Notes under the pieces: generated by a model | The model's database searches: none | What the model was told of the DNA's origin: nothing | What the model saw: only the letters and a program-made list of their open reading frames with translations | Shown: piece by piece, positions 33,449 to 44,943 of the stretch | How positions within the stretch are numbered: the first letter of the stretch is position 1 | Layout: every line of letters begins with the position of its first letter | DNA from: Limonium bicolor | Lineage: Eukaryota > Streptophyta > Magnoliopsida > Caryophyllales > Plumbaginaceae | DNA length: 64,000 bases | Assembly (NCBI GenBank): GCA_023374045.1 | Contig: CM041782.1 | Location: forward strand, 189,056,925-189,120,924 | Direction of reading: 5' to 3' | Position numbers and translations under genes: made by a program

Positions 33449-35533
33449 ATTTCGTAAAATAAGATTACATAATCTATTCCCATTTTTTATTTATTTATTA
33501 GGTAGTAAGAGAGGGGTCCTTATTGTTAATTCATTTCTTTTCCTTGTTATTTATTTAATAGTTAATAAAAAGGGATTTTCATTGCTCTCATTTAACCCCC
33601 TATCTTTCCTGACATTCACCCCGACAATTTTCCCGTGCTCTCTTCTCCTTGCTTCTTCCTCTTCCCTCAACTCCCATCATTCTCTACTCGATTTCTTGGC
33701 TGATTGATCGTTGGTTTCGAGTTGTGGGAATTGAGGTCTTCTAGTGTACGATCATCCGGTAAGATTTGAGGATTCTCATCTCATTTCCTAGTTCAGTTCA
33801 TCAGTTCCTTCGCGCCCCTGTTTTCCTTTTCGATTCCAGAGGTATTCAGTTCGTTGTTGGTCGATTCGAGTGGTGTTTCGAGGAGAGGGATTCGTAGAGT
33901 CCGCGGAGATCGCTTAGCGTCGGATGTGAGGTAGGTGGTGAATGGATTCGGGTGGGTGTGTTCAACCACGGGGATTCTGGTTTCGTTCGTTTCCGTATAT
34001 GATTGTTTAATTCTCTAATTGTGATGTTTCTGACTGATTTTGGTTCACGTTTTAATCTGCCAAAACCCAGTGGAAATGTGTTTTCATTGTCCTACTTTGC
34101 TATGATTAATTATGTATAAATTGTGGGAGATTTTAGCCATGGATTTGCTGTGCATTCGACATTGAGTTCTGTAATTTTTACAGTGTCCGACTTGCGTTCG
34201 GACATGTAAGTCCGGACGTTGCTTCGAGCGCTTTCATTTTTCTATGTTTGTGTGTGGTGTCCGGACGGGGTTCGAGGACGATCTCTGGGTTGCAGTTCGA
34301 CTTGTGTCCAAACTTGCAAGTCCGGACACAAGTTCAAACACCCGCGTAAGAATTCTCGGAGTTTTATCCGGACATGTAAGTCCGGACAGATGTCCGGACG
34401 TCTCTGGAATTCGTGTTTTGCTTGCATCCGGACTTCTTACCAGGACGTAAGTCCGGATGTATTGGAGTTTCGTCCGCGGAGGGTGTCCGGACATACAAAG
34501 TTGGATGCATGTCTGGACACAGGTATGTTTTTGCATAACTTTCTCGTTTTAGCTCCGTTTTGAGTGTCGTTTGCGGCGTTGGTTTCCTTTCAGTGTGTAC
34601 TATCTATTGTGATGTGTTTTAGCTCATGAATATGAGTTTTGAAATCTAAAAATCTTTGCTAAGTTCCCTATCTCAATTTTGCTCCAGATGAGCATTTGAG
34701 CTTCTATTTACGGTTTGGCTTTTGTATGTGTTAGTCGGATTACGACTTCTGCTTTGTTAAGAACTTATGATATGTTTTGATACGATTCTGCTTTCTGCTC
34801 TGCTCTGTTCTATTCTATTAAGTCTTTTGCTCTGTTTTTTAAAGCTTCTGTTTTGGGAACTAGATGTTTAGCTTCTAAGCCTTGGATAGTCGGGTCGGGC
34901 TGCCGTAGCATGCTGCGCAGGAATTCCTTCTGTTTTCCCTCGGGTTCCCTTCTGTCAGTCTCTCAGGGTCCCTTGGATGTTTAGTGACCGACGGGTCTTA
35001 TAACTGTCTCTACGGCTTCTGCTGTGGGATCTTTAGATCCATAGGACGTTATGTGAGTCCTTCTGATGTGTCAGCTGGTGTCTAGTGTCCCACCTCTATC
35101 TGATTTCACTTCGACTTCTGATCTGTTTTGGTTAAGTTATGTATTCGTAAATATATATATTTGTTTAATATATGTTTTGAGCATGCTCAACTAATGAAGT
35201 TTATCACCTGCAGAGCTATAGTTTGGCTCATCCCTATTTCCGTCTAATTTGCAGGTTTAAGCTGCCTCTGAAGATTCCGCTCTGCTTTCTGTTTTGTTTT
35301 TGCATTGTATTTGTAATTGCAGCTTGAGGCCCTTCTGAAGTTTGGATTCGGTGTGCACTTTGCTTTTGCTTCTGCTGGTATTTGTAAACATTACACTCTA
35401 TAATCATTATTCTGTTATTAAAAGTATTCTTTGCTTCGTTTTGGGTTTCGTGTGTTAGAGCCTTGCGTCATTGGGTAATAGATACACGACCTGTAACGTT
35501 CCTAACTTCTAAGGTGATTTTGGGATCGTTACA
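33449..35533 (+). repeat. 3' LTR of element A, right part
   Basis: It resumes the LTR after the duplicated ATTTC, matches the 5' LTR from about 25300 onward, and ends GGGATCGTTACA next to the TSD TTATG. A deletion relative to the 5' LTR is visible at about 35100 (missing the stretch around 26950-27010). The TCCGGAC series lies at about 34180-34530. Confidence 0.92.
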
Positions 35534-35538
35534 TTATG

Positions 35539-35698
35539 ACCGGCATGAATGGTGTTATTTAGGGGAATATTGAATCAATGGGATCCTGTCAACATTGGGT
35601 GCAACCAATCATGAATTGTGATCTTCCAATTTCATTGTCCTCTTTATGGGAGTCATGGAAAACCTTTTAAACACTTAAGGGCATGACCAGGGAGAGTC
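35539..35698. other. Right flank of element A, nothing recognised
   Basis: Single-copy-looking sequence between element A and the TCGGGT-rich hAT-like element. Confidence 0.4.
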
Positions 35699-36264
35699 CT
35701 AGAGGTGGCAGTTCGGGTCAATCGGTTTGGGTTCGGTTCAGGTTGATTTCAAATCGTTCAATATTTGGTTCGGGTTGGATCGGGTCGGTTGAATTCGGTT
35801 TGTTCGGGTTGAGTTCGGTTTGTTGAAATTTTGGGTCGGTTTGGATCGGTTTGGGTGATTTTCGGTTTGGATGACTTTCGGTTAGGGTGACTTCGGGTCG
35901 GGTAACTTACGGTTCGGGTTAGCCTCTAGTTTTTTCGGGTTTTTTGGGTTATGGGTCAAATCCGGGTCAATTAATCGGTTAAATTCAGTTGCCATTACAG
36001 AATCCAGCAACTCAATCATCATGATATGCAAATTTGACTTCAATCAATCTCAACACGTATAAAAGTATAAAAAAGATAATTTAAACAAATAATTATAAGT
36101 TGCATCATTTATACTTTAGCAACTAACTCTGAACTTATCATAATTATTGATGTAGCTTTAGATTTTTTAGTAGTTTCAATATTTTAAGAGGAGTATAAAT
36201 AAGGTATGTTTGTGGATAATTATTAAAATTGTATCAAAGTGTAGTAACTTGTATTTTCAATCTA

Positions 36265-37580
36265 GGGAAAATTACATCCCGCACCCATGTGGTTGACGTA
36301 TTTTCACAAATCACCCATATAGTTTGAGAAATTACTTTCCCCACCCACCAACTTTCCTCCGTTTTACATCCGTCAATATTTTTAAAATTCCCGTCTAATC
36401 TTGTCCACGTGTCTGTTTGACTGGAAAACCAAAAAAAAAAAGAAACAGAAAATATTCCACGGTCCTCTTCATTCCTTCACTCACTGTCATTTTGCAACAA
36501 ATATGCCGCTGAGGTGATAGATTGTGAACCAGGAAATTCAACATCTTCTTCATCCCTTCACTCCCTGTAATTTTGCAACCCTAAAGGCAATATGCCACTG
36601 TGGTGATAGAATGTGAACCAGAGAGGGGAATTGAGCAAAAAAATTCACGGTCGTCTTCTCAAATTAGGGGAAAATTTTCACGGTCGTCTTCTCAAATTGG
36701 GGGAAAAAATTCACGGTCGTCTTCTCAAATTGGGGGGAAATTTTCAAGCTCGTCTTCATTCCCTCTCAAAATCTTCCACGGCTGTCTTCTCAAACTGAAA
36801 TCGGTGATACTGCTTATTAAATGACTACAGTCACTTGCTGTACGGTAGTAGAAAGGCAGAACAGCGAGAGGGATTGAATAATGCAAATTTCATCTTCATT
36901 CTCGTACACTGTCAATCCAAGAACAAAGATAGGATTGATTTTAAAAAAAATAATAAAAGACAAGTAGAAGGAAACAGATATAACACACAGTATTTTCTTC
37001 AGTCCTTTCGTGGCCACCAAACGAGCTCCGTTCCACGCTTCTGGATTAGAAAATTTTGTGTAGTGCGCTCTCTAAAATTTCTTTCGCACCCTGAGTGTAC
37101 CTTTCTCGATATACTGATCTCTAGACGCTGAAAGGTGAAAATTGGAGAAGCCATTGAGTCGGGTTTTCCTCTGAATCTGGCGTGCTGAGAAATCATGAAA
37201 CTGGAGCTGGGCTTACTAGTATGGAGCTATTGTTGGTACTCTTCGCAAAGTGCTGACAAGGTAACTTCATTTCGCTGTATTCTCATTCTTACCCTGAGTG
37301 CACTGCTTCTTCCCTGCCGCCGCCGTCGGTGGAGAAAAAAAATTAGGGGTGGGATTTTTAAACCGGGTGAGACATGAGTATTTGGGATGGGAGTAAATGA
37401 GTGACACATCAACAACAACAAATAAAAGGAGGCCATACGGCAATAACTAACGGAAGTAGTAAAAATATTGACGGATGTAAAACGGAGGAAAGTTGGTGGG
37501 TGGGGAAAGTAATTTCTCAAACTACATGGGTGATTTGTGAAAATACATCAAACCACATGGGTGCGGGATGTAATTTTCCC
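36265..37580. mobile_element. Mutator-type element, 1316 bp, exact 9-bp TSD, unknown cargo
   Basis: TIRs of about 115-120 bp start GGGAAAATTACATCCCGC and end GCGGGATGTAATTTTCCC. They are flanked by exact TTCAATCTA at 36256-36264 and 37581-37589. Between them lie about 1.08 kb with an 85-bp diverged duplication (about 36470-36640), a 33-bp repeat array (36641-36800), and a more GC-rich segment (about 37020-37370). None resembles transposase. The termini match the MITEs at 4841 and 44428, so it is a longer family member carrying foreign or expanded sequence, Pack-MULE-like in form, though no gene origin is shown. Confidence 0.9.
36641..36800 (+). repeat. 33-bp tandem array inside the Mutator element
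   Basis: About 4-5 units of TTCACGGTCGTCTTCTCAAA plus TTGGGGGAAAA-type sequence are present. The 33-bp period keeps a reading frame, giving a repetitive translation HGRLLKLGE. There is no start context or family match, so I treat this as a DNA repeat rather than a gene. Confidence 0.85.
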
Positions 37581-38567
37581 TTCAATCTATTAATAGTTAG
37601 CGAATAGAATTAGTTAATAAGTTTTGATGAGTTTTTTTTATGGTAGTAAAAATTGTTAATGATGAAGAACTATTCAGAAGCATGAGAATTTTGCTAGATA
37701 GGTAAAACCTTCAAGTATATTAAAAATTTATGCTAAATTGCTAATGAGGGAGAATTATTCACAAGATTGGATAAAGGCTTGAAAAATTCAAATTAATAAA
37801 AACACCTTCAATATATGAATAGTTAATACAATAATGATATGAATTAGTGATAAAATTTGAGTCTAAATATACAAATATTTTTTGTTCTTACGAATCTATC
37901 ATTGATGAGTAACACATTATCATTAATTCATTATTAGTTGTGTGATTAATGAAAATGCATGATAATTATTAATTACTTTAAAATTTTATAGTGCAAAATA
38001 TATGTGGTATATTTAAAATAATTTCTCGTGTATATAAGTTTATTAATACTTTTTAATAGGTACGCCACTTACTAAGTAATGATTAATTGTAAAAGTATTG
38101 TGGGGCATTGTTTAGTTTGTATGATACAAATGCTAAATACTGATTTGTATTTGAACTAGATTTGGGTATAAACATTATGTTTTATTCTCATTATCTCCTG
38201 TAATTAATGCAATATATTCTTTCGGGTCACATCGGATATATATTAGTTCAGGTCACACTGGTTTCGGTTCGGGTTCGGTTCAGTTGGTTTTCGGTTGGTT
38301 TCGGTTTGGGTCACTTCGGATTTCGGGTCATCGTCGGGTTATGGGTGACTTCGGTTCAGTTGATTTTGGTTCGGATAACTTCAGTTCGGATGATTGTGGA
38401 TTGTGGTTTACTTTCGGTTTTACAATAATATGGTTCGGTTTGGTCCGGGTCGGTTTATTTCGGATTTCGGGTCATTTTCAAGTTATAGCTTTCGGTTGAG
38501 ATTCGGATTCGGATCGGATTGGTTCGGTTCGGTTTTTCGGTTCGGGTTACTTTTGCCAGGTCTAAGG

Positions 38568-39162
38568 GAGACTATCTTTCTTTCTATCTCTCCATTCTTT
38601 CTCAAGAGTCCTTGCCAAGTGCGATTACCCATGTCGAGGACCAAGATCTTTTTTAAGGGATTCAATTTGATTCTTATTCACCAATCACCATACATATGGA
38701 TTTTGTAGTTGGTATTATCTTCCTTGTGAAATTCGATGAGAAGACCATCATTACTTTCTAGGAGCTTACATCTAGATTCATTAACATATCCATCATTTCA
38801 ATGTATTAAAGTTAGATGTCTTTCTTAACATTAAGCTTTGAGTGGATGTCAATAAACTAAATTCATTCTTGGAATGCTAAGGTGGCTCACTCACTCAGTA
38901 CTTGAGGCTCCTTCAAATGAGTCATAGCAAAAGAGTGGAGGCATTAGTACCATCACTCACACCCTTTTCCAATAATAAGCTACAGCTCACCCTAAATTTT
39001 TAATTTTATTTGGCTCTTTTATACCTCTAAGAATCAGGTAAGACACAATTCACAAATCTAAATGCATCCCACGATCAAGGTAAATAGGCAGTTCACAATC
39101 ATAGGTGCAACTTTGACTCATAATGTATCAACCCAGAGAGTGGATGAAAGATGGATCTCTCC
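38568..39162. other. Unassigned sequence
   Basis: No gene or repeat boundary is recognised between two hAT-like elements. Confidence 0.4.
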
Positions 39163-39960
39163 TAGGGATGACAACAGGTCAGGTTAGGTCCGAGCGAAGC
39201 TCCACCCTCACCCATCACCCGTTTTCACCCGCACCACCGACCTGACTCTCATTCAAAGTTTTATCACCTACACCTTTTTCACCCATCACCCATGGGTGAT
39301 GCGGGCAAACCTAGTGAAATTTTCACTTTTTTTGCAGTAAGGATTTTTTTCAGCAAGTATTTTTTCAGCCAATATTATTGGTTTCAAAATGAAATGTTTT
39401 CAGTCTAGTCTTCAATCTAACGTGCTAGAGCTGCATCAGTTCCATTTCCAATAATTTATTTGATGTTCCATGTTCGCTAGTTAAAGTTGCTAAATTATAG
39501 TGAGTGAAAAGATAGTTCGACTATACTACTGGTTATAAAATGAAATGTTTTCAGCCCCATTTCACTCTAGTGTGTGAGAGATGCAAAAGTTCCACTTTAA
39601 GGGAGCAGACACAAGAAGAGAATGAAGAGAGGCGCACAACATGTATGTCCTTGTCCCCAGTTATTAGGGTTGCAAAACTATTGTGAGTGAAGAGAATGAA
39701 GACGACCGTGAAAATTTTCATGAATTTTTCAATACCTTATCATAACACTGTATATTCTTTTATATATTAAAATACATAAGGGTGAGTGGGTCAAGTGGAC
39801 GTGTTGGGTGGCCGGGTTGAAATTATTCATCTGAATTCGACCCAAACCCGCACCCATTTCACCCGTAACCCATTTTTGAACCATTTTGCGGGTTTTCACC
39901 TGTTTTGGTGGGTCGAGTGGAATGGGTGATATAGGCTCCCATCAGAAATTGCAATCCCTA
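39163..39960. mobile_element. hAT-like element, about 800 bp
   Basis: The ends TAGGGATGACAAC and (inverse) ATTGCAATCCCTA form short TIRs. Subterminal zones carry CACCCATCACCC/GGGTGATGCGGG motifs. Flanks ATCTCTCC and ATCCCTTA are only partly alike, so no TSD is claimed. The centre has a diverged duplication (AATGAAATGTTTTCAG at about 39389 and 39540) and a stretch (about 39640-39720) that is the inverse of part of the Mutator cargo at about 36458-36510. Confidence 0.55.
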
Positions 39961-41695
39961 ATCCCTTATATTATTCACTTCATTGAGACTAACTTGAATT
40001 TCATTTACCCAAAAAATTCCACGTTTTATCATATTGTGATGCTAGACTATGAAGATAAAATCAAAGTAGACATTTTAAAAAATGTGGGAAGAAGAAGGGC
40101 TTATCCTCACAATGGAAGAGCATAATACGATGGGATTACTTCTCATTGACCAAATCAAACCCATGGGTGACACTTAGGAATCCATTTGCCTTGGCATTTT
40201 ATGGCATATTTGATGACTTGTTTACATCAATCTAAGGTGGTCCTTGCATGGATCCCACATGGATCTTGCATTCTCCTTTAATAACATACTCTCACATATA
40301 AAACAGCCAAAAGCAAAAACAACATTAGCATATTAAATTTTTGTGTTATAATTTTGGTTTCTACCGTTTTCTTTGATGTTGACATACAAAAAACTTCCCA
40401 TTACTTTTGGGAGCAAGAATTAGTATAGAGAATCACTAAGGGTCATTTCTTGTCTTCTAATGTGTGTATAACATGTGATCTAGACCTAGGGAGTCTTCTA
40501 GATTGTATGATCTAACAAGATGAACTAAAAACTTAGAAAATATTGATCAGATAAAATTAGAAAAATATAATTTAGTGTAGCGAGAAAAATATTAAATATC
40601 AAAAAATAAAAGGATTCAACTTTGATTCTTACTTCCTTTTAGGTTCCTATCACAATCAATAACTCTATGCAGTGAATAACGCTTAAGCCCCAACCTTACC
40701 GGACCCATTAGAGCACTATGGAATAAAGGAGAGCTGTGAGAGTCTTGGGGCTAATGCACACCAAGGTGCGAGTCGTGTCATTGAGAGCTAGTCATGACAC
40801 GCGCAAGGTAAGACTAGTGTGGCATTAGGGTTTTTAAGGCACATAGGTAACCTGACAAAGTTAAGCAAGTTTCGGGGACTTGGTTGTGAGCGGGGCTCAC
40901 CTTGAACACAAGTGGGTGGAATGGTCTAGAAAGACTAGGGTTTTGACTCATGGCAGTTGATCAAGAGGGATCAAGTCACAAGAAAAGCCAATGATGAAGG
41001 AGTGTAATAGGAATCACACAAGATCCCAAGAGCCGATTGCAATCTAAGTGTTATTGTGGATTGGTCTTAACTGGGATGAGACAAGTTAACCACATGGCCA
41101 AGGTGTAACTAGGTTGTGACAAGGAGTTACCTTGACAACTAGTTGTCTTGACAAGAGACCACGACTTAGGGACATAAGTTAGGACATCTTATGACAAGGT
41201 TCAGGTGATGTCATGACAAAGTCATAATATGGGCCATAATTTTGTCCAACGGGTTAGAAAGTGCCAAAGTGTTGGTTGTAGCAACGAGACACAGCATTGC
41301 ATGACATGGGCATTGGCTGCGTGTTAAGCACACTGCTAGTGATTTCATGCGCGGGGCATCACGACAAGGGCATTGGTTGGGCACTAGCATGTGCGTGAGG
41401 CGCTGCAAGGGTGGGCGATGCAGTGTGGGGCATTGGGTGTTGAGGGGCACAGTGAGCCTCATAAGGATTGTGCACGGACGTAGGGCACAAGGTGTAGCGC
41501 ACGCATTGGCGCGGTACCATGGGCCAAGTTGAAACCTTAATTTATGTGGCTTGCCTTGTGTTTCATTTTTGTGACGGGTTCAATTCCTATCTCCTCCCTA
41601 ATTATCTCTAATGGTTAAAGGATGTCTTTTAGACTAAATGTTGGTTGTTGAAAAATGGTTGAGGCCTTGGGTCAACATTGGATTTTTACCGGTGT
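39961..41695. other. Unassigned; GC-richer repetitive-looking part at 40.6-41.5 kb
   Basis: No gene is recognised. From about 40680 to 41540 base composition rises and short motifs recur (TGACAAGG, GACAAGGGCATTGG), some as inverted pairs such as TTGACAACTAGTTGTC. This resembles the inside of a large LTR of an unrelated family, but no termini can be defined. Confidence 0.35.
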
Positions 41696-43741
41696 TGTTA
41701 CCATAGGAAATACTGCGATAAAATTTGGATTGTCTTTTGAACTTCACCCTTAGGCGATTTAAGTAGATTTTGATTATTATTATAATCAATTTTATATTTC
41801 ATTCCTAAGTGTTGGTTCACTTTACATTATATCAGTTGGGACTCAGGTGTCATTCTTTCAAAAGGCAAGGGTGAGGAGGTCATTGTCTCTAATTAATGAA
41901 GGTAAATTAATTAATTGATTAATAAGGGAAGGATTCCTTATTTTATTTCAAATCCCCGATCGTTTGCTTCACATCAGTACTTTGTGGGAGTGTTGACATT
42001 TCTTCAAAAGTTGAACGGGCGCTCTCTCCTCTCTCCTCTCTCTCCCTCTTGTGCTGTTCCCATTGGATATCGGTGTGTTGTTGTTGGCTGATTCGGCTTG
42101 GATTTCGAGTCTCTTCTGCAGTGTTGTTCTGTCCTCCGCCTTCAGGTTCAGTATTCAGATTGTGGTTTTGGTTGAGTCCTCCTTCTCTACAATTTTTCTG
42201 ATTTGGTTATTGCCATGTTAGAATTCAGCGTCTGTGGTTCTACATCCGGTTGTGGTGGCTATTACGCTGAGCATTCAAGTCTCAAATTCAAGTTTGTGTT
42301 TCCAGATTTGGTAACTCGGTGTAGTCTTCTCCCTCTCTTGTTTTCTGATTTTTGGGACTTCAATTGGCTGGAATGCAGAGGTTGTGGGTTGCTCTTGATT
42401 ATGGATTGGCGAGGTCTATTGATTGCTACTGATTTGTGGAATTTTCTGTGCTTCAATTCAAGGTAGGTAGTAATTCTGATTCGGTGTGGAAGTCCAGCCA
42501 TGGGGAGTTAAGCTGCGAGGTTCTGAATTATGATTTGCGAGTGTGGACTTCGATGATCTTTTGGTGTCATTTTGCTTGCGTTTTCTGATGGTTAAACCCC
42601 CCATGGTATTTTATAATTCTCCTCTGAGTTTGTGTGCGTGAATTGTCAATGTTTTGTGGCTACTTCTTCTCTGTTTTGTTGCTTCTGAACTGTTGTTTTC
42701 ATAATGTCCAAACGTCTATTTGAACATCTGTCCGAACATGTATGTTCGGACAGAGTGTGAGGACGAGTCTGGACTACAAGTATCGGCATGTGTCTGAACT
42801 TGTATGTCCGGACACATGTTCGGACACCCCTCATGCTTCCTTCTGATTTTGGCTCAACTTGCGTCCTAACATTGATGTTCGGACACATGTTTGGACGCCA
42901 CCACATAGTTGATTCTCGGAAATTGTCCAAACTTTGAACGTCTGGACACATGTCCGAAAAGCTTTGGTTTTAACTCTTGGCATGTGTCTGAACATTGATG
43001 TTCTGACACATGTTCGGACATTTTGCTATTTTTCGCTTCTGAGTCTCGACTTGTATCCGAACATGGATGTTCAGACACATGTTCGGACAACCTTCTAATT
43101 TTGCCCAGATTATTTGTTTGAGCTCTGTTTTTTGATCCGTTTGTGGGATTATACTCCCCTAAGTCTATACTGTTGATTTATAAGTGTTTTGAGCAACTTT
43201 GAATGCAACTTTGCAATCTATCTGTTTTGGGACCTAGACATTGTTTTGAGATGTGAATGGCTGGGTCGAGCTATTCCGTGGTATACCATGTAGACGTCTT
43301 TCTGAGTGTGGGTCATTCCCAATATGTTTTGTGGGGTTGACAAACCCGTTGGCCTTTTTGGTCATTTCTATGTTGCTGAGGGATCTGTAAATCCATGGGT
43401 CTCCGACCCTTTATGAGTGTTATGTTTGGCGCTAGTGTCCCCTTCTGTTTGTGAACTCTGAATGGTTCTGAATTGGGAACCCGTGTGTTCTATTCTGTTT
43501 ACTGAATCTACTTCTCTTCAGTCTGATTTGGGAACTACTCTAATAATTACATTCTTCTGCTTCCGCTTCTGATTTGAACTGTTTTGAGCGACCTCATTGA
43601 TGACGGTCGTTGCATACTGAGCTGTGGTTGCTCACCCCCTTTCCACAACAATATTAACATTACAGATTGACTGATTGCTGGAGACTCTTGGCTTGGAGTT
43701 CTATAGACTTCGTTTTCTGTTTATGATTTTTAGGCATGAGT
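41696..43741 (+). repeat. 5' LTR of gypsy element C, left part
   Basis: The 5' LTR of element C is split by element D. The left part ends at the duplicated TGAGT (43737-43741), and the right part is 60085-60321. The start near TGTTACC at 41696 is an estimate. It yields an LTR of about 2.28 kb, close to the 2268 bp of element A. Shared architecture with A supports the assignment: a pyrimidine-rich leader (about 42020-42060), a palindrome cluster (about 42700-43090), then a GGCTGGGTCGAGCTATTCCG-like phrase also seen in A. Confidence 0.75.
42700..43095. repeat. TGTCCGAACATG palindrome cluster in LTR of C
   Basis: About eight hairpin-like units combine TGTCCGAACATG or TGTCTGAAC with ATGTTCGGACACATG. 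Each is a 20-25 bp imperfect palindrome with a few bases of loop. They occupy the same relative place in the LTR as the TCCGGAC cluster of element A but differ in sequence. Confidence 0.85.
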
Positions 43742-44427
43742 TGTAGCACCCCTCTCTCGATAAACACGTGATAATCTCTCTCGTAGCATAATTAAAGACG
43801 TCTTATAGCGGAAGTTTAAACAACAACAATAATAATAATCCTCACTCGGGTGTCACCTGCCATTACTCACCCATGCGAGTAACGAAGCAGAAACTAAATA
43901 TAATAACCGAATAAACAATGATACTAAACCGCAGTGATAATGAGATAAATACCTATACATCATACTAATTCCATAATCATAACTGACGACAAGTGAGCGT
44001 CTACCCATCCCTGAATATATACAACAGTATCATCGTACAATCCAAAGTCTAACATAGTTATACAAAACGAATTCTGTGTGCGGTAAGTAAAATAAAACCC
44101 TAACTACTCGGGTCCCGCACTTCAGCTTCCACACAATCAACGTCCTGCAAAATGCCGTGGAGGCTCACGATAAATGCTGAGTATGCTAGGTATGCATTCA
44201 GACCCTATTGGTCACTTAGTCATTTTCACCATCTTGATATTAGGTTGATTTCATGCTTGTCCGGTTTACAGTTATGAATAATACTGTAAAGATCATGCAT
44301 AATCACTGAGTCATCTAACCATATAATCACTACATTTCACAAGCAACAGTTGCATAAACGAAGATATCAAATAAATGTAATAAAGTGTGTAATCGCTTTT
44401 AGCGAACGGTATTCATACTTGTATTAA

Positions 44428-44943
44428 AGGAAAATTACATTCCCCACCCATGACATTTGGTGAAATTACACACCCCACCCGAGGTTTCAAAAATTACTTT
44501 GTCCACCCATGTGGTTTCCTCTATTTTACATCCGACAACTTTGCTAATATTTGATCAACTTAAAAGATACTTAAATGTTGTCAAAAATTGATGAAAATTT
44601 ACATGAACGATGCTAAGATGTTATATTTTGGTCTAGCGTAAAATCCAAAGTTTTTTAACCTCATATGTGATCTGTGGGACCCAATGAAACATGTGACATG
44701 TCAACGTGTTTTCATTGGGTCCAACAGGTCATATATGACCTTTAAAAACTTTGGATTTGGCATTGAACAAAAATATACCACCTTAGCATCATCCATGTAA
44801 AGCTTTATCAATTTTGGACAACATTTAAGCATCTTTTAAGTTGATCAAATATTAGAAAAATTGCCGGATGTAAAATAAAGGAAACCACATGGGTGGGCAA
44901 AGTAATTTTTGAAACCTCGTGGGTGGGGTGTGTAATTACACCA
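44428..44943. mobile_element. Mutator-type MITE nested in left LTR of D, right end truncated
   Basis: Left terminus GGAAAATTACATTCCCC and internal sequence match the MITE at 4841-5369, including the TTTGATCAACTTAAAAGAT inverted pair. The right arm stops at GTGTGTAATTACACC, lacking the outer 35 bases or so. The right LTR of D shows the empty site at about 55545-55551 (ACTTGTATTAATATTCGG), so the insertion came after D. No intact TSD remains. Confidence 0.9.

Larger units (their letters stand above)
25193..35533 (+). mobile_element. Element A: Tekay-like gypsy LTR element lacking gag-pol
   Basis: The element is bounded by the exact 5-bp TSD TTATG (25188-25192 and 35534-35538). It has a 2268-bp 5' LTR, a tRNA-Met primer site, a 1.73-kb interior, a polypurine tract, and a 3' LTR that is interrupted by element B. 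Without B it would be about 6.2 kb. The interior contains no gag, RT or integrase, only the C-terminal coding relic before the polypurine tract. It is therefore a LARD-like non-autonomous derivative or a heavily deleted copy. Confidence 0.92.
35699..38567. mobile_element. hAT-like element with TCGGGT-rich ends, holding a nested Mutator element
   Basis: The left end CCTAGAGGTGGCAGTTCGGG and right end TTTTGCCAGGTCTAAG form short imperfect TIRs. Both subterminal zones (35710-35980 and 38215-38560) are dense in GGTTCGGGT/GGTTTCGG motifs, as in the 2868-3452 hAT element. The flanks AGGGAGAGT and AGGGAGACT are nearly repeated, so the TSD (8 or 9 bp) is not exact. The rest is AT-rich filler plus the Mutator insertion at 36265-37580. 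No transposase is recognised. Confidence 0.6.

Noticed and set aside
36600..36824. Open frame with repeated HGRLLKLGE, superficially like a repeat protein
   Set aside because: It follows from a 33-bp tandem array inside a Mutator element. It has no start context, domain or conservation evidence.
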